Positions 41,597 to 50,411 of a DNA stretch of 64,000 bases are shown here, piece by piece (the stretch's first letter is position 1; every line of letters begins with the position of its first letter). The position numbers were made by a program, and so were the translations under genes. Below the pieces are notes generated by a model, which worked only from the letters and a program-made list of their open reading frames with translations, was not told the DNA's origin and did no database searches. The DNA comes from UBA11524 sp051886675 (lineage in GTDB: Bacteria > Bacillota > Clostridia > Christensenellales > Aristaeellaceae), in contig JBJEYH010000203.1 in assembly GCA_051886675.1 (NCBI GenBank), positions 1 through 64,000 of the forward strand, in the 5' to 3' direction.

Positions 41597-42892
41597 ATGA
41601 ATCACGAAACCTTCCACTATCCCACCCTTGACAGCCTGCGCGCCGCCGCGGCGAAGGCTCAGGCTGATCTGCCCCTGCAGGAGGACGTATCCCCGCTGTA
41701 CCGGCCCCTGACCCTGGGGGCCGTCACCGCGCCCAACCGCATCGCCTTCCAGCCCATGGAGGGCACCGACGGCACGGAGGACGGCGCGCCGGGCGAATTG
41801 ACCGTCCGCCGCTATGAGCGCTTTGCCAAGGCCGGCCCGGGGCTGATCTGGTTCGAGGCCGTGGCCACCGTGCCGGAGGGCCGGGCCAGCGCCCATCAGC
41901 TGTACCTCACCGGGGACAACGTGGACGCCTTCCGCCGCCTGACCGACGACATCCGCGAAACCTGCCTGCGGGAGAACGGCTACGTGCCTGTGCTGGTCAT
42001 GCAGGCCACCAACAGCGGCCGCTACTCCAAGCCCCACGGCTATCCGGAGCCCATGATCGCCTACAGCTGCCCGCCCCTGGAGGACACACCCCTGCCCGCC
42101 GGGCGCATCGTCTCCGACGACGACCTGCGCCGCTTCGAGGATGCCTATACCACAACCGCGCGGCTGTGCCAGCAGGCCGGCTTCGACGGCATGGACGTGA
42201 AGTGCTGCCACCGCTACCTGGCCTGCGAGCTGCTCAGCGCGTACACCCGGCCCGGCGACTACGGCGGCAGCTTCGAAAACCGCACCCGCTTCCTCAGGAA
42301 CTGCTACCGGGCGGCGCAGGCGGGGCTGACCTCCGGCGACTTCTTCCTGACCAGCCGGCTCAACGCCTACGACGGATTCCCCTACCCCTACGGCTTCGGC
42401 GTGAAGGAGGGAAGCCTGGAGCCCGACATGACCGAGGCCATCCGGCTGATCCGCGAGCTGGAAGCGGAATTCCATATTCCGCTGATCAACATCACCATGG
42501 GCAACCCCTACAAGAACCCCCACGTGAACCGCCCCTACGACCACGGCAACTACGTTCCGGACGAGCATCCGCTGGAGGGCGTGGGCCGGGTGATGAAGGG
42601 CGTCAGCGAGATCCAGCACGCGGTGGACATCCCGGTGCTGGGCAGCGCGTTTTCCTACCTGCGGCAGTTTTCGCCGAACCTGGCGGCGGGCATGGTGGAT
42701 GGCGGACACGCAGCCATGGCGGGCTTCGGGCGGATGGCCTTCGCCTATCCGGAGTTCGTGCAGGACGCCCGCAGGGACGGCCGCATCGATCCCCGCCGCG
42801 TCTGCCTGACCTGCGGCGGGTGCGCGGTTCTGCTGCGCGCCGGGACCCCCGCAGGATGCATCCTGCGGGATCGGGAGGTTTATCACGCCTGA
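41597..42892 (+). CDS. Old Yellow Enzyme-like FMN oxidoreductase (NADH:flavin type)
   Basis: 431 residues with the OYE TIM barrel (PF00724). NRIAFQPMEG (about 44-53, FMN-phosphate side), a GFDGMDVKCCHRYLACELLS block (about 195-214, substrate HxxY-like region) and a C-terminal CxxCGGC cluster (CLTCGGCAVLL, about 400-410). That cysteine run suggests an Fe-S cluster or zinc site, as in 2,4-dienoyl-CoA reductase relatives, but the second domain of those enzymes is absent. AAGGAGGTAGACGCCTG precedes the ATG at 41597. Function in the locus may be reduction of a sugar-derived or plant-phenolic enone (inference). Confidence 0.82.
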   Translation: MNHETFHYPTLDSLRAAAAKAQADLPLQEDVSPLYRPLTLGAVTAPNRIAFQPMEGTDGTEDGAPGELTVRRYERFAKAGPGLIWFEAVATVPEGRASAHQLYLTGDNVDAFRRLTDDIRETCLRENGYVPVLVMQATNSGRYSKPHGYPEPMIAYSCPPLEDTPLPAGRIVSDDDLRRFEDAYTTTARLCQQAGFDGMDVKCCHRYLACELLSAYTRPGDYGGSFENRTRFLRNCYRAAQAGLTSGDFFLTSRLNAYDGFPYPYGFGVKEGSLEPDMTEAIRLIRELEAEFHIPLINITMGNPYKNPHVNRPYDHGNYVPDEHPLEGVGRVMKGVSEIQHAVDIPVLGSAFSYLRQFSPNLAAGMVDGGHAAMAGFGRMAFAYPEFVQDARRDGRIDPRRVCLTCGGCAVLLRAGTPAGCILRDREVYHA

Positions 42893-42928
42893 GACGCATC
42901 GGGCGTTCACAGAAAGGAGGGAGCCTTG

Positions 42929-44080
42929 ATGCCGACAAGGCCCCGTGTGGTACTGATTGGGGTGGGCGGCTTCGGCCAGGCCTATCTGCGCACCATGACC
43001 GGGGAGGATACCGGCGCGGATCTGACCGCCATTGTGGATACCGATCCCGCCGCCGCCGCGAAATTCCCCGTCATTGCCGAAAGGCGCATTCCCGTCTACG
43101 CGTCCCTGGAGGACTTCTTCGCCCGCGACAGCGCGGAGCTGGCCGTGATCGTCACGCCGGTGCACACGCATCTGGCCATCGCCCGGGCCTGCTTCGCCCG
43201 CGGGATGCACGTCCTGTGCGAGAAGCCCCTGTGCATGACCCTGGAGGACGCCCAGGCCATGGAGGACGCCGCCCAGGCCGCGAACCGGCTCCTGGGGCTG
43301 GCGTACCAGATGGACTTCCGCCGGGATGTGCTGGCCCTGAAAAGGGACATCCTCGCCGGACGCTTCGGCCGGGCAAGGCGCATGGCCGTATGCCATGCCT
43401 TCCGCCGGGGCGCGGCCTACTACGCCCGCAACCACTGGGCCGGGCACATCTACGACGGCGGCCGGGAGGTCTTCGACAGCCCCTTCGCCAACGCCTCGGC
43501 CCACAATTTCCAGATGCTGACCTTCCTGCTGGGGGACAGCATGGACAGCGCCTGCGCCGTGACGGCGGCGGAGGGCGAGCTGTTCCACGGCAACCCCGCC
43601 GTGGAGAACTACGACATCGCGGCCCTGCGCTTCCGCACCGACACGGACACCGAGCTGCTCTACTACACCGCCCATCCCCTGCGGACGGAGTTCTTCGGCC
43701 CCTACGGCGTGATGGAGTTCGAGAAGGCCACCATCACCTACGAGGGCGCGGAGCTGAACTTCCACGCCGTCATGGACGACGGCGCCGTCATCGACTACGA
43801 TCAGCCCACCCCCCACGGCCAGATGCAGAAGCTCTACGACATGATCGGCTGCATCCTGCACGGCGGCACGCCCCTGTGCGGCGCGAAGGCGGATCAGGCG
43901 CACATCCAGGCCGTCCGCATGGCCCAGGAGCTGCCCATCCGCACGGTGCGGGAGGAGCTGCGCCGCTATGAGGAGCTGGGCAGCGACCGGTTCGTGTTCA
44001 TCGAGGGGCTGGAGGACGTGATGCTCCGCTGCATGAAGGCGTGGGCGCTGCCCTCGGAGCTCGGCATTTCCCTGACGTAA
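42929..44080 (+). CDS. Gfo/Idh/MocA-family dehydrogenase
   Basis: 383 residues. The Rossmann GVGGFGQAYL (about 11-20) binds NAD(P), and HVLCEKPLCMTLEDAQ (about 90-105, EKP motif) is the family's catalytic Lys region. The C-terminal half is the alpha/beta substrate domain. Substrate unknown; relatives oxidise sugars and inositols. AAGGAGG precedes the ATG at 42929 with 8-nt spacing; a TTG one codon up is less likely. It follows the OYE gene by 36 nt and probably shares its transcript. The stem-loop at 44100-44155 ends it. Confidence 0.88.
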   Translation: MPTRPRVVLIGVGGFGQAYLRTMTGEDTGADLTAIVDTDPAAAAKFPVIAERRIPVYASLEDFFARDSAELAVIVTPVHTHLAIARACFARGMHVLCEKPLCMTLEDAQAMEDAAQAANRLLGLAYQMDFRRDVLALKRDILAGRFGRARRMAVCHAFRRGAAYYARNHWAGHIYDGGREVFDSPFANASAHNFQMLTFLLGDSMDSACAVTAAEGELFHGNPAVENYDIAALRFRTDTDTELLYYTAHPLRTEFFGPYGVMEFEKATITYEGAELNFHAVMDDGAVIDYDQPTPHGQMQKLYDMIGCILHGGTPLCGAKADQAHIQAVRMAQELPIRTVREELRRYEELGSDRFVFIEGLEDVMLRCMKAWALPSELGISLT

Positions 44081-44099
44081 CGGAAGCTGAATACGCAGC

Positions 44100-44155
44100 G
44101 GGCGCGTCCCTGCCCACGGAAGCCGAAAGGCCCGCGGCGCAGGGGCGCGCCCTTT
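44100..44155 (+). terminator. Probable terminator of the OYE-dehydrogenase unit
   Basis: GGGCGCGTCCCTGC (44100-44113) pairs with GCAGGGGCGCGCCC (44139-44152) with one G-U, followed by TTT. The loop is long (25 nt). Confidence 0.65.
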
Positions 44156-44286
44156 CTGTGCGGCGGATCATGCCCTCCGGCGGCGCCGCTTCCATGGATT
44201 GTCAGCCATCCCTTTCCAGCCGGATCCGTCGCGCGCCGCCCGGGAAAAATCGTCTGATCCGGATCAAGAATCGTATCCTTTCCGCC

Positions 44287-44315
44287 TTGCTTTTTCAGGA
44301 GGTTCATAGTATCCT
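44287..44315 (+). promoter_or_regulatory. Promoter of the GH38 gene
   Basis: TTGCTT (44287-44292), 17-bp spacer, TATCCT (44310-44315). Confidence 0.6.
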
Positions 44316-44363
44316 TATGGCAGAAAAATTCCCGTCAGGGACAAATTCAAAGGAGATATGACC

Positions 44364-47300
44364 ATGCCGCTGATGTCATCGGAGTATCGCGACCGGCTGA
44401 AGCACTGGCAGCGGGTGCTGTCGGAGGATTTCTATCATCCCCTGGGCGACATTGCGTTCGAAGGCTTTACCACCATGGAGCATCTGACCCCCGGGCAGGC
44501 CCTGCAGGGTGATTTCCGGCCCGTGCCCGTGGGCATGGAATGGGGGCACACCTGGGAGTACATGTGGGTGCGCGCCACCGTGACCCTGCCTGAGGCGGCG
44601 GAGGGTCAGCCCATCGCCATGTCCCTGGACATGGGCGGCGAGGCCACGCTGTTTGTCAACGGCGAGCCCTTCGGCATCCGCCGGGCGGAGTGGGTGTCCG
44701 TGCCCCATCACTACATTTCCGACAACGTGCTGACCCTCTCGGGCAGGGCAGGGGAAACCTTCGAGCTGCTCTTCGAGGTGTACGCGGGGCATTACTTCCC
44801 GGATGTGGGCGGCTGCGCCACGGGCCCCGTGCTGCCCGGCACCCTGGGCGATCCCAGGGAGGAGGGCCGCCGCGCGCGGGTGGGCCGCTCCACCTTCGGC
44901 GTGTGGAACGAGCCGGCCTATCAGCTGTGGCTGGACGTGACCACCCTGTGGCAGCTGCTGGACGAGCTGCCCGAGGATTCCCTGCGGGCCAGCCGGATTG
45001 CCGACGGCCTGGAGGAATACACCCGCATCGTGGACTTCGAGCAGCCCCTGCCCGGGCGGGTGGCCAGCTACGAGCGCGCCCGCGAGGCCCTGCGCCCGCT
45101 GATGGAGGCCCACAACGGCCCCACCGCGCCGGTGCTGGCAGCCGTGGGCAACGCGCATCTGGATCTGGCCTGGCTGTGGCCCCAGCAGGAGACCCACCGC
45201 AAGACCGCCCGCACCTTCGCCGCGCAGCTGCGCCTGCTGGAGCGCTATCCGGAGTACCGCTACATCCAGAGCCAGCCCGCCGCCTACGAGATGTGCCGGG
45301 ATCACTACCCCTCCCTGTACGAGAAGATCCGTCAGGCCGTGAAGGACGGCCGCTGGATTGCCGAGGGCGCCATGTACGTGGAGCCTGACACCAACATGCC
45401 CTCGGGCGAGGCGCTGATCCGCCAGCTGGTGTACGGCAAGCGGTTCTACAAGGAGGAGCTGGGCGTGGACAGCCGCATGCTGTGGCTGCCGGACACCTTC
45501 GGCTACTCCGCGGCCCTGCCCCAGCTGCTGCGCAGCTGCGGCGTGGACTACCTGGTCACCCAGAAGATCTTCTGGGCCTATAACGACAGCGATCCCTTCC
45601 CCTACCACTACTTCACCTGGAAGGGCATGGACGGCAGCGCCGTGACGTCCTTCCTGCCCACCAGCTACACCTACCGCACCGATCCCAAGGACATGTGCCG
45701 CATCTGGCGTGAGCGGGTGCAGAAGCGGCATCTGGACGCCTTCCTGGTGCCCTTCGGCTACGGCGACGGCGGCGGCGGCCCCTGCCGGGATTACGTGGAG
45801 CACGCCCTGCGCGAGCGCGATCTGGAGGGCATGCCCCGGGTGGAGATGATCTCCCCCATCGACTTCTTCGAGGCCATGGAGAAGGCCGGCGGCCCGGTCA
45901 ACACCTGGGACGGCGAGCTGTACTTCAGCGCCCACCGGGGCACCTACACCACCCAGGCCGCGGTCAAGGCCAACAACCGCCGCAGCGAGTTCGCCCTGCA
46001 TGACATGGAGGTCTGGGGCGCGCTGGCCCTGCTGAAGGGCCATGCCTTCGACCAGGCTGCCGCCGAGCGGCTGTGGAAGGTGCTGCTGCTGCACCAGTTC
46101 CACGACATCCTCCCCGGCTCGTCCATCGGGCGGGTGTACAAGGAGGCCAATGAGCAGCACCGTCTGCTGCAGGCGGAAGCCTCCTCCCTGGCGGAAGCCT
46201 CCCGCAGGGCCCTGCTTAACGATGGCGAGGGCGTGACGGTGTTCAACAGCCTGGGCTTCGACCGGGATGAGGTCATCGGGCTGCCCGAGGGCTTCGGCGG
46301 CGCGCAGACGCTCTCCGGCGAGGTGCTGCCTTCCGCAAACGGCAGGGCGCTGGTGCATGTGCCGGCCCTGGGCATGGTATCCCTGAAGCCCGCCGACGCC
46401 TGCGCGCCTGCTGAGGTTGCTTCCGCTGAGCTGACGGCCGACGGCGCCATCCTGCGCTGCGGGGGTCTGGAGGTTGTGGTGGACGCGCAGGGTCGCGTGA
46501 CCCGCTACGCGCTTGATGGCCGGGTCATGTCCGCGGGCGTGATGAACCAGCTGACCATGTACAAGGATGTGCCCCGCGTGTTCGACGCCTGGGACATCGA
46601 CAGCAACTACCGGGAGCAGGAGCGCTTCACCAGCCAGGCCGACAGCCTGGTCGTCGATGCTGCCGGCGGCCTGGTCGCCTCGGTCACCTGGACGGGACGC
46701 ATCGGGCAATCGGCCATCCGGCAGACCATCTCCATCCGGGTGGGCAGCCCGGTGGTGACCTTCGACACCACGGTGGACTGGCACGAGATGCATCGTCTGC
46801 TGAAGGTTGGCTTCCCCGTGGACGTGCGCGCCGAAACGGCCCAGCACGAGATCCAGTTCGGCTATGTGGATCGGCCCACCCACCGCAGCCGCAAGTATGA
46901 TCAGGACCGCTACGAGGTATGCAACCACCGCTGGACGGCCCTGCACGATCACAGCCACGGCTGCGCGGTGCTCAACGACTGCAAGTACGGCGTGGGCGTC
47001 GCGGAGAACAGCATCGAGCTGACCCTGCTGCGCGCCGCCACCTCCCCCGACATGGTCAGCGACCAGGGCGAGCAGCGCTTCCGCTACGGCTTCACCGCCT
47101 GGACGGGGGATTTCGACCAGTCGCCGGTGGTGCGTCAGGGTCTGTGCTTCAACGAGCCCGTGACCCTGCTGCCCGGTGTGGCAGACACCTTCTCGGCCTT
47201 CCGGACGGACGCCCCCAACGTGATCCTCGACACCCTCAAGCCTGCCGACGACGGCAGCGGCGATCTGATCCTCCGCCTGTACGAGAGCGGCAAGGCTGAC

Positions 47301-47441
47301 ACCGTCTTCACCCTTTCCTCCGACCTGCCGATCCGCAGCGTGCGCCGCTGCAGCCCCCTCGAGGATGCCGGCGAGCCCTGCGAGGGCATGGTCTTCCACG
47401 TGAAGCCCTTCCAGGTGATGACCCTGCGCATCAGCGTGTAA
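44364..47441 (+). CDS. GH38 alpha-mannosidase
   Basis: 1025 residues, the family's full length. NAHLDLAWLWP (about 266-276) supplies the zinc-binding His and Asp and LWLPDTFGYSAALPQLL (about 374-390) the nucleophile aspartate. HQFHDILPGSS (about 578-588) gives a further zinc His-Asp pair. It removes alpha-mannose, for example from N-glycan or mannan fragments. No signal peptide. The SD is AAAGGAGAT; ATGs lie at 44358 and 44364, and the second has better spacing. It has its own promoter and is followed by the stacked-hairpin element. Confidence 0.93.
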   Translation: MPLMSSEYRDRLKHWQRVLSEDFYHPLGDIAFEGFTTMEHLTPGQALQGDFRPVPVGMEWGHTWEYMWVRATVTLPEAAEGQPIAMSLDMGGEATLFVNGEPFGIRRAEWVSVPHHYISDNVLTLSGRAGETFELLFEVYAGHYFPDVGGCATGPVLPGTLGDPREEGRRARVGRSTFGVWNEPAYQLWLDVTTLWQLLDELPEDSLRASRIADGLEEYTRIVDFEQPLPGRVASYERAREALRPLMEAHNGPTAPVLAAVGNAHLDLAWLWPQQETHRKTARTFAAQLRLLERYPEYRYIQSQPAAYEMCRDHYPSLYEKIRQAVKDGRWIAEGAMYVEPDTNMPSGEALIRQLVYGKRFYKEELGVDSRMLWLPDTFGYSAALPQLLRSCGVDYLVTQKIFWAYNDSDPFPYHYFTWKGMDGSAVTSFLPTSYTYRTDPKDMCRIWRERVQKRHLDAFLVPFGYGDGGGGPCRDYVEHALRERDLEGMPRVEMISPIDFFEAMEKAGGPVNTWDGELYFSAHRGTYTTQAAVKANNRRSEFALHDMEVWGALALLKGHAFDQAAAERLWKVLLLHQFHDILPGSSIGRVYKEANEQHRLLQAEASSLAEASRRALLNDGEGVTVFNSLGFDRDEVIGLPEGFGGAQTLSGEVLPSANGRALVHVPALGMVSLKPADACAPAEVASAELTADGAILRCGGLEVVVDAQGRVTRYALDGRVMSAGVMNQLTMYKDVPRVFDAWDIDSNYREQERFTSQADSLVVDAAGGLVASVTWTGRIGQSAIRQTISIRVGSPVVTFDTTVDWHEMHRLLKVGFPVDVRAETAQHEIQFGYVDRPTHRSRKYDQDRYEVCNHRWTALHDHSHGCAVLNDCKYGVGVAENSIELTLLRAATSPDMVSDQGEQRFRYGFTAWTGDFDQSPVVRQGLCFNEPVTLLPGVADTFSAFRTDAPNVILDTLKPADDGSGDLILRLYESGKADTVFTLSSDLPIRSVRRCSPLEDAGEPCEGMVFHVKPFQVMTLRISV

Positions 47442-47449
47442 GGGGGACG

Positions 47450-47671
47450 CTGGGGCTTCTCGCCCCAGACCCTCGCCAGAGGGCCGCATGGCCCTCTGGA
47501 CTCCCGTTCGGGGGGATCTTGCTGGGTTGAAAGGCCCGGCTCGCGGAGGGCGAGCCGGGCTGCGGGGGTCACGGCGCGCAATAGGCGCGCCGCGACGCGG
47601 AGCATGCATGGCTCTCCCCTTCCGTCACGGCTGACGCCGTGACACCTTCCCCGCTGGGGAAGGATTTTTTT
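47450..47671 (+). terminator. Chain of stacked hairpins ending in a terminator
   Basis: Six consecutive stems follow GH38: CTGGGGC/GCCCCAG (47450-47468), CCAGAGGGCC/GGCCCTCTGG (47476-47499), GCCCGGCTCGC/GCGAGCCGGGC (47534-47560), GTCACGGCGCGC/GCGCGCCGCGAC (47568-47596, one mismatch), GTCACGGC/GCCGTGAC (47624-47643) and CCTTCCCC/GGGGAAGG (47645-47663) with seven T residues. The last four are the structured repeat element. Confidence 0.75.
47534..47663. repeat. Structured repeat element, copy 1
   Basis: Four stems in fixed order, shared with the copies at 57538-57666 and 57776-57904. The first stem differs by a compensatory pair (CTCGC/GCGAG here, CTCAC/GTGAG there). Between stems 2 and 3 lies GACGCG and a variable segment ending in a C run. 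The stretch 47672-47893 that follows is GC-rich with no gene I would call. Confidence 0.8.
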
Positions 47672-47893
47672 GGTTGCGCGCGCTCGGGCGGGGCTCCCCT
47701 GCGGTCGCCCCGCTTCGCCCATGCTTGCGCGCTCCGCCATCGTTGAGGGAGGCGGCGACCTCCTGCGGAGGCCGACGGAGGCTGCTCAGGCTCCTCCGGC
47801 CTTGCGGCGGGGACGGCGCCGTGCAGCCTGTCCTTTCCGGAAGGGGGGATACGGGGCGCGTCCGCTTCTTCGAGCGGGCGCGCGGCGTATGGC

Positions 47894-47927
47894 AAAGGCC
47901 CGCGGATACTTTCATCCACGGGCCTTT
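47894..47927 (-). terminator. Terminator of the dehydrogenase operon
   Basis: AAAGGCCCGCGGAT (47894-47907) pairs with ATCCACGGGCCTTT (47914-47927) with one mismatch; A/T ends allow either direction. It lies 16 bp from the stop of the minus-strand gene. Confidence 0.65.
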
Positions 47928-47943
47928 GTGTGTTTCCTGTGCG

Positions 47944-49119
47944 TTACCAGTTGACCTGCCAGCGCTGGCTGTACTTGCCCTCGGGAGCCTTCTGGCGCTT
48001 GCCCTCCTTGTAGGCGGAGGTAGCCGCGCGCTCGGCCAGCAGGCGGTCGAACAGCGCGGTGTCCATGGGCAGCTCGATGGGCTGATTCCCCGTCCACTGG
48101 GACAGGTAGGCCGCGTTGGAGATGGTCAGCTCGTTCAGGCCGTCCCGGCCGGGGGACATGAGCGGCTCGCCGTGGAGGATGGCGTTGGCCCAGTTCTGCA
48201 GGATGCCCGCGTGGGCGGTCTCCTTCTCCTCCTGGACGATCTCTTCGTAGTCGTAGGGGATCTGCGCGAAGTTCTCCTGGGACTCCACGCGCACCTTGCT
48301 CTCGCTCTCCCGGAGCCGCCACCACTTCAGCACGCCGTTCTCCAGCACCAGCTTGCCTTCCTCGCCGGTGATCTCCAGGCGGTTGGTGCCGGGGCTTTCG
48401 CCGGTGGAGGTGATGAACACGCCCGTCGCCCCGTCCGCGTAGCGGGTGAGGATGGTCACGTCGTCCTCCACCTCGATGTTGTGGTACTTGGCCACGTCGC
48501 AGTAGGCGGTGACCGTCTCGGGCATGCCGCAGATCCACTGCCACAGGTCCAGGTTGTGGGGCGCCTGATTCAGCAGCACGCCGCCGCCCTCCCCGGCCCA
48601 GGTGGCGCGCCACGCGCCCGAATCATAGTAGTGCTGGGTGCGGTACCAGTTGGTGATGATCCACACCGTGCGCTTCATCCTGCCCAGCGCGCCGCCCTGC
48701 ACCAGCTCCCGCGCCTTGCGGAAGAGGGGATTGGTCCGCTGGTTGAGCATCACCGCGAAGACGCGGTCCGTCCTGTCCGCCGCCGCGCACAGCTGCCGCG
48801 CCCGGGATACCGCGATGTCCACGGGCTTCTCCACCAGGGTGTGCAGCCCTGCCGCCAGCGTTTTTTCCGCCACGTCGCTGTGACTGGGATGGGGCGTGGA
48901 CACGATGGCCGCATCCGCCGCGCCCGATGCCAGCAGCTCTTCCACGCTGGCATAGCAGGGTACGCCGGGGAACATCTGCGCGAGCTCCGCCCGGCGCGCC
49001 GCATCCACATCGCACAGGGCCCCCAGGGTCATGCCCTCCACCCGGCCCTGCGACAGGCAGACCGCATGAGCCGTGCCCATATTGCCCACGCCGATCACCG
49101 CTGCCCGGATCGTCGTCAT
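47944..49119 (-). CDS. Gfo/Idh/MocA-family dehydrogenase (paralogue 1)
   Basis: 391 residues. GVGNMGTAHAV (about 10-20) binds the dinucleotide and LHTLVEKPVDIAVSRARQL (about 91-109) carries the EKP motif. WYRTQHYYDSGAWRATWAG (about 163-181) and GGGVLLNQAPHNLDLWQW with its active-site His follow. The same long motifs occur in the next gene upstream (49195-50361), so the two are recent paralogues. Start at the ATG at 49119 after AAGAGGTGAGTGTG; a GTG three codons up overlaps the SD. Third gene of an operon with the TIM-barrel isomerase. Confidence 0.9.
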   Translation of the reverse strand: MTTIRAAVIGVGNMGTAHAVCLSQGRVEGMTLGALCDVDAARRAELAQMFPGVPCYASVEELLASGAADAAIVSTPHPSHSDVAEKTLAAGLHTLVEKPVDIAVSRARQLCAAADRTDRVFAVMLNQRTNPLFRKARELVQGGALGRMKRTVWIITNWYRTQHYYDSGAWRATWAGEGGGVLLNQAPHNLDLWQWICGMPETVTAYCDVAKYHNIEVEDDVTILTRYADGATGVFITSTGESPGTNRLEITGEEGKLVLENGVLKWWRLRESESKVRVESQENFAQIPYDYEEIVQEEKETAHAGILQNWANAILHGEPLMSPGRDGLNELTISNAAYLSQWTGNQPIELPMDTALFDRLLAERAATSAYKEGKRQKAPEGKYSQRWQVNW

Positions 49120-49153
49120 CACACTCACCTCTTACCTTTCTTCCCGCAGATAC

Positions 49154-49180
49154 GGGCCGGCGCAGCTGAGGCGCCGGCCC
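49154..49180 (-). other. Intercistronic hairpin between the paralogous dehydrogenases
   Basis: GGGCCGGCGC (49154-49163) pairs perfectly with GCGCCGGCCC (49171-49180) around a 7-nt loop, no U tract. It may tune mRNA stability between the two genes. Confidence 0.55.
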
Positions 49181-49194
49181 ATCGGATGGCCCTG

Positions 49195-50361
49195 TTACTT
49201 GGTGACCTTGCTGCCGTAGCTGGAGGAGGTATCCATCACCACGTCCACGTCCTCCTTGTGGCGGGAGGTGGCGCGGCGCTCGTTGAGCAGCTGCAGGAAC
49301 CGCTCCTCGTCAATGGGCAGGGACACGGTCTCGCCGGTCCAGCCGGAAAGGTGGATGGCGTTGGACAGCATCAGGCCGTTGATGCCCTCGCGGCCGTCGG
49401 CCACCAGGGGCCCGCCGTGCAGGATGTGGTCGGCAAAGGCGTTGAGCACCGCCACATGCTGCAGGTTCTGGCCGTCGGTCTCCACGGGCACGCGGGTCAC
49501 GCCGGGCTTCTTGAAGCCCTCGGGGCAGGTGACGCACCACTGCCGCTCGTCCATCTCCAGCTGGTCGAAGATCAGTTCGTTGTTCTCCACGATCAGGCGG
49601 CCCTTGGTGCCGGTGATCTCCAGGCGGTTGGTGCCGGGGGCATCGCCGGTGGTGGTGACGAACACGCCCGTCGCCCCGTTGGCGAACTCCAGATAGGCCG
49701 TCACGTCGTCCTCGACCTCAATGTCGTGCCACTTGCCCTCGTGGGTGAAGGCATGCACCCGCGCGGGCAGCCCGCACAGCCACTGCAGAAGATCCAGCTG
49801 ATGGGGGCACTGGTTCAGCAGCACGCCGCCGCCCTCGCCCGCCCAGGTGGCGCGCCACGCGCCGGAATCATAGTAGAACTGGGTGCGGTACCAGTCGGTG
49901 ACGATCCAGTTCATGCGCTTCATTTCGCCGATGGCGCCTTCCTCAATCAGCTCCTTGGCCTTGCGGTAGAGGCAGTTGCTGCGCTGGTTGAACATCATGC
50001 CGAAGGTCAGCTCGGGATGCTGATCCGCGGCGGCCATCATCTCACGCACCTGCAGGGTGTACACGCCCGCGGGCTTCTCGCACATCACGTGCAGCCCATG
50101 CTCAAAGCCCTCGATGGCCAGCGGCGGATGCTGATAGTGGGGCACGGCCAGCAGCACGGCCTCGCAGGTCCCGCTGGCGATCAGCTCGCTGCCCTCGTTG
50201 AAAATGGCCGCCTCCGGCAGGACTTCCTTCGCCCATGCGCGGCGGCTCTCCTTGCGGTCGGCCACGGCGGTGACCGCAACCTCCGGACACTTGCCCGCCA
50301 GAATATTCCGGATATGGCCCGAGCCCATGTTGCCCGCGCCGATAATGCCAAGCTTCAGCAT
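49195..50361 (-). CDS. Gfo/Idh/MocA-family dehydrogenase (paralogue 2)
   Basis: 388 residues. GIIGAGNMGSGHIRNIL (about 5-21) and MCEKPAGVYTLQVREM (about 93-108) are the cofactor and EKP motifs; WYRTQFYYDSGAWRATWAGE and a GGGVLLNQCPHQLDLLQWL block parallel paralogue 1. NAD(P)-dependent oxidation of a polyol or sugar is likely, substrate unknown. A GGAGGATACCAGGA lies upstream of the ATG. It follows the isomerase gene by 50 nt and precedes paralogue 1 by 75 nt. Confidence 0.9.
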   Translation of the reverse strand: MLKLGIIGAGNMGSGHIRNILAGKCPEVAVTAVADRKESRRAWAKEVLPEAAIFNEGSELIASGTCEAVLLAVPHYQHPPLAIEGFEHGLHVMCEKPAGVYTLQVREMMAAADQHPELTFGMMFNQRSNCLYRKAKELIEEGAIGEMKRMNWIVTDWYRTQFYYDSGAWRATWAGEGGGVLLNQCPHQLDLLQWLCGLPARVHAFTHEGKWHDIEVEDDVTAYLEFANGATGVFVTTTGDAPGTNRLEITGTKGRLIVENNELIFDQLEMDERQWCVTCPEGFKKPGVTRVPVETDGQNLQHVAVLNAFADHILHGGPLVADGREGINGLMLSNAIHLSGWTGETVSLPIDEERFLQLLNERRATSRHKEDVDVVMDTSSSYGSKVTK

Positions 50362-50411
50362 TCCTGGTATCCTCCTTCAATTGATGCATGCGTTGTCGTG
50401 TATCGGTGTCA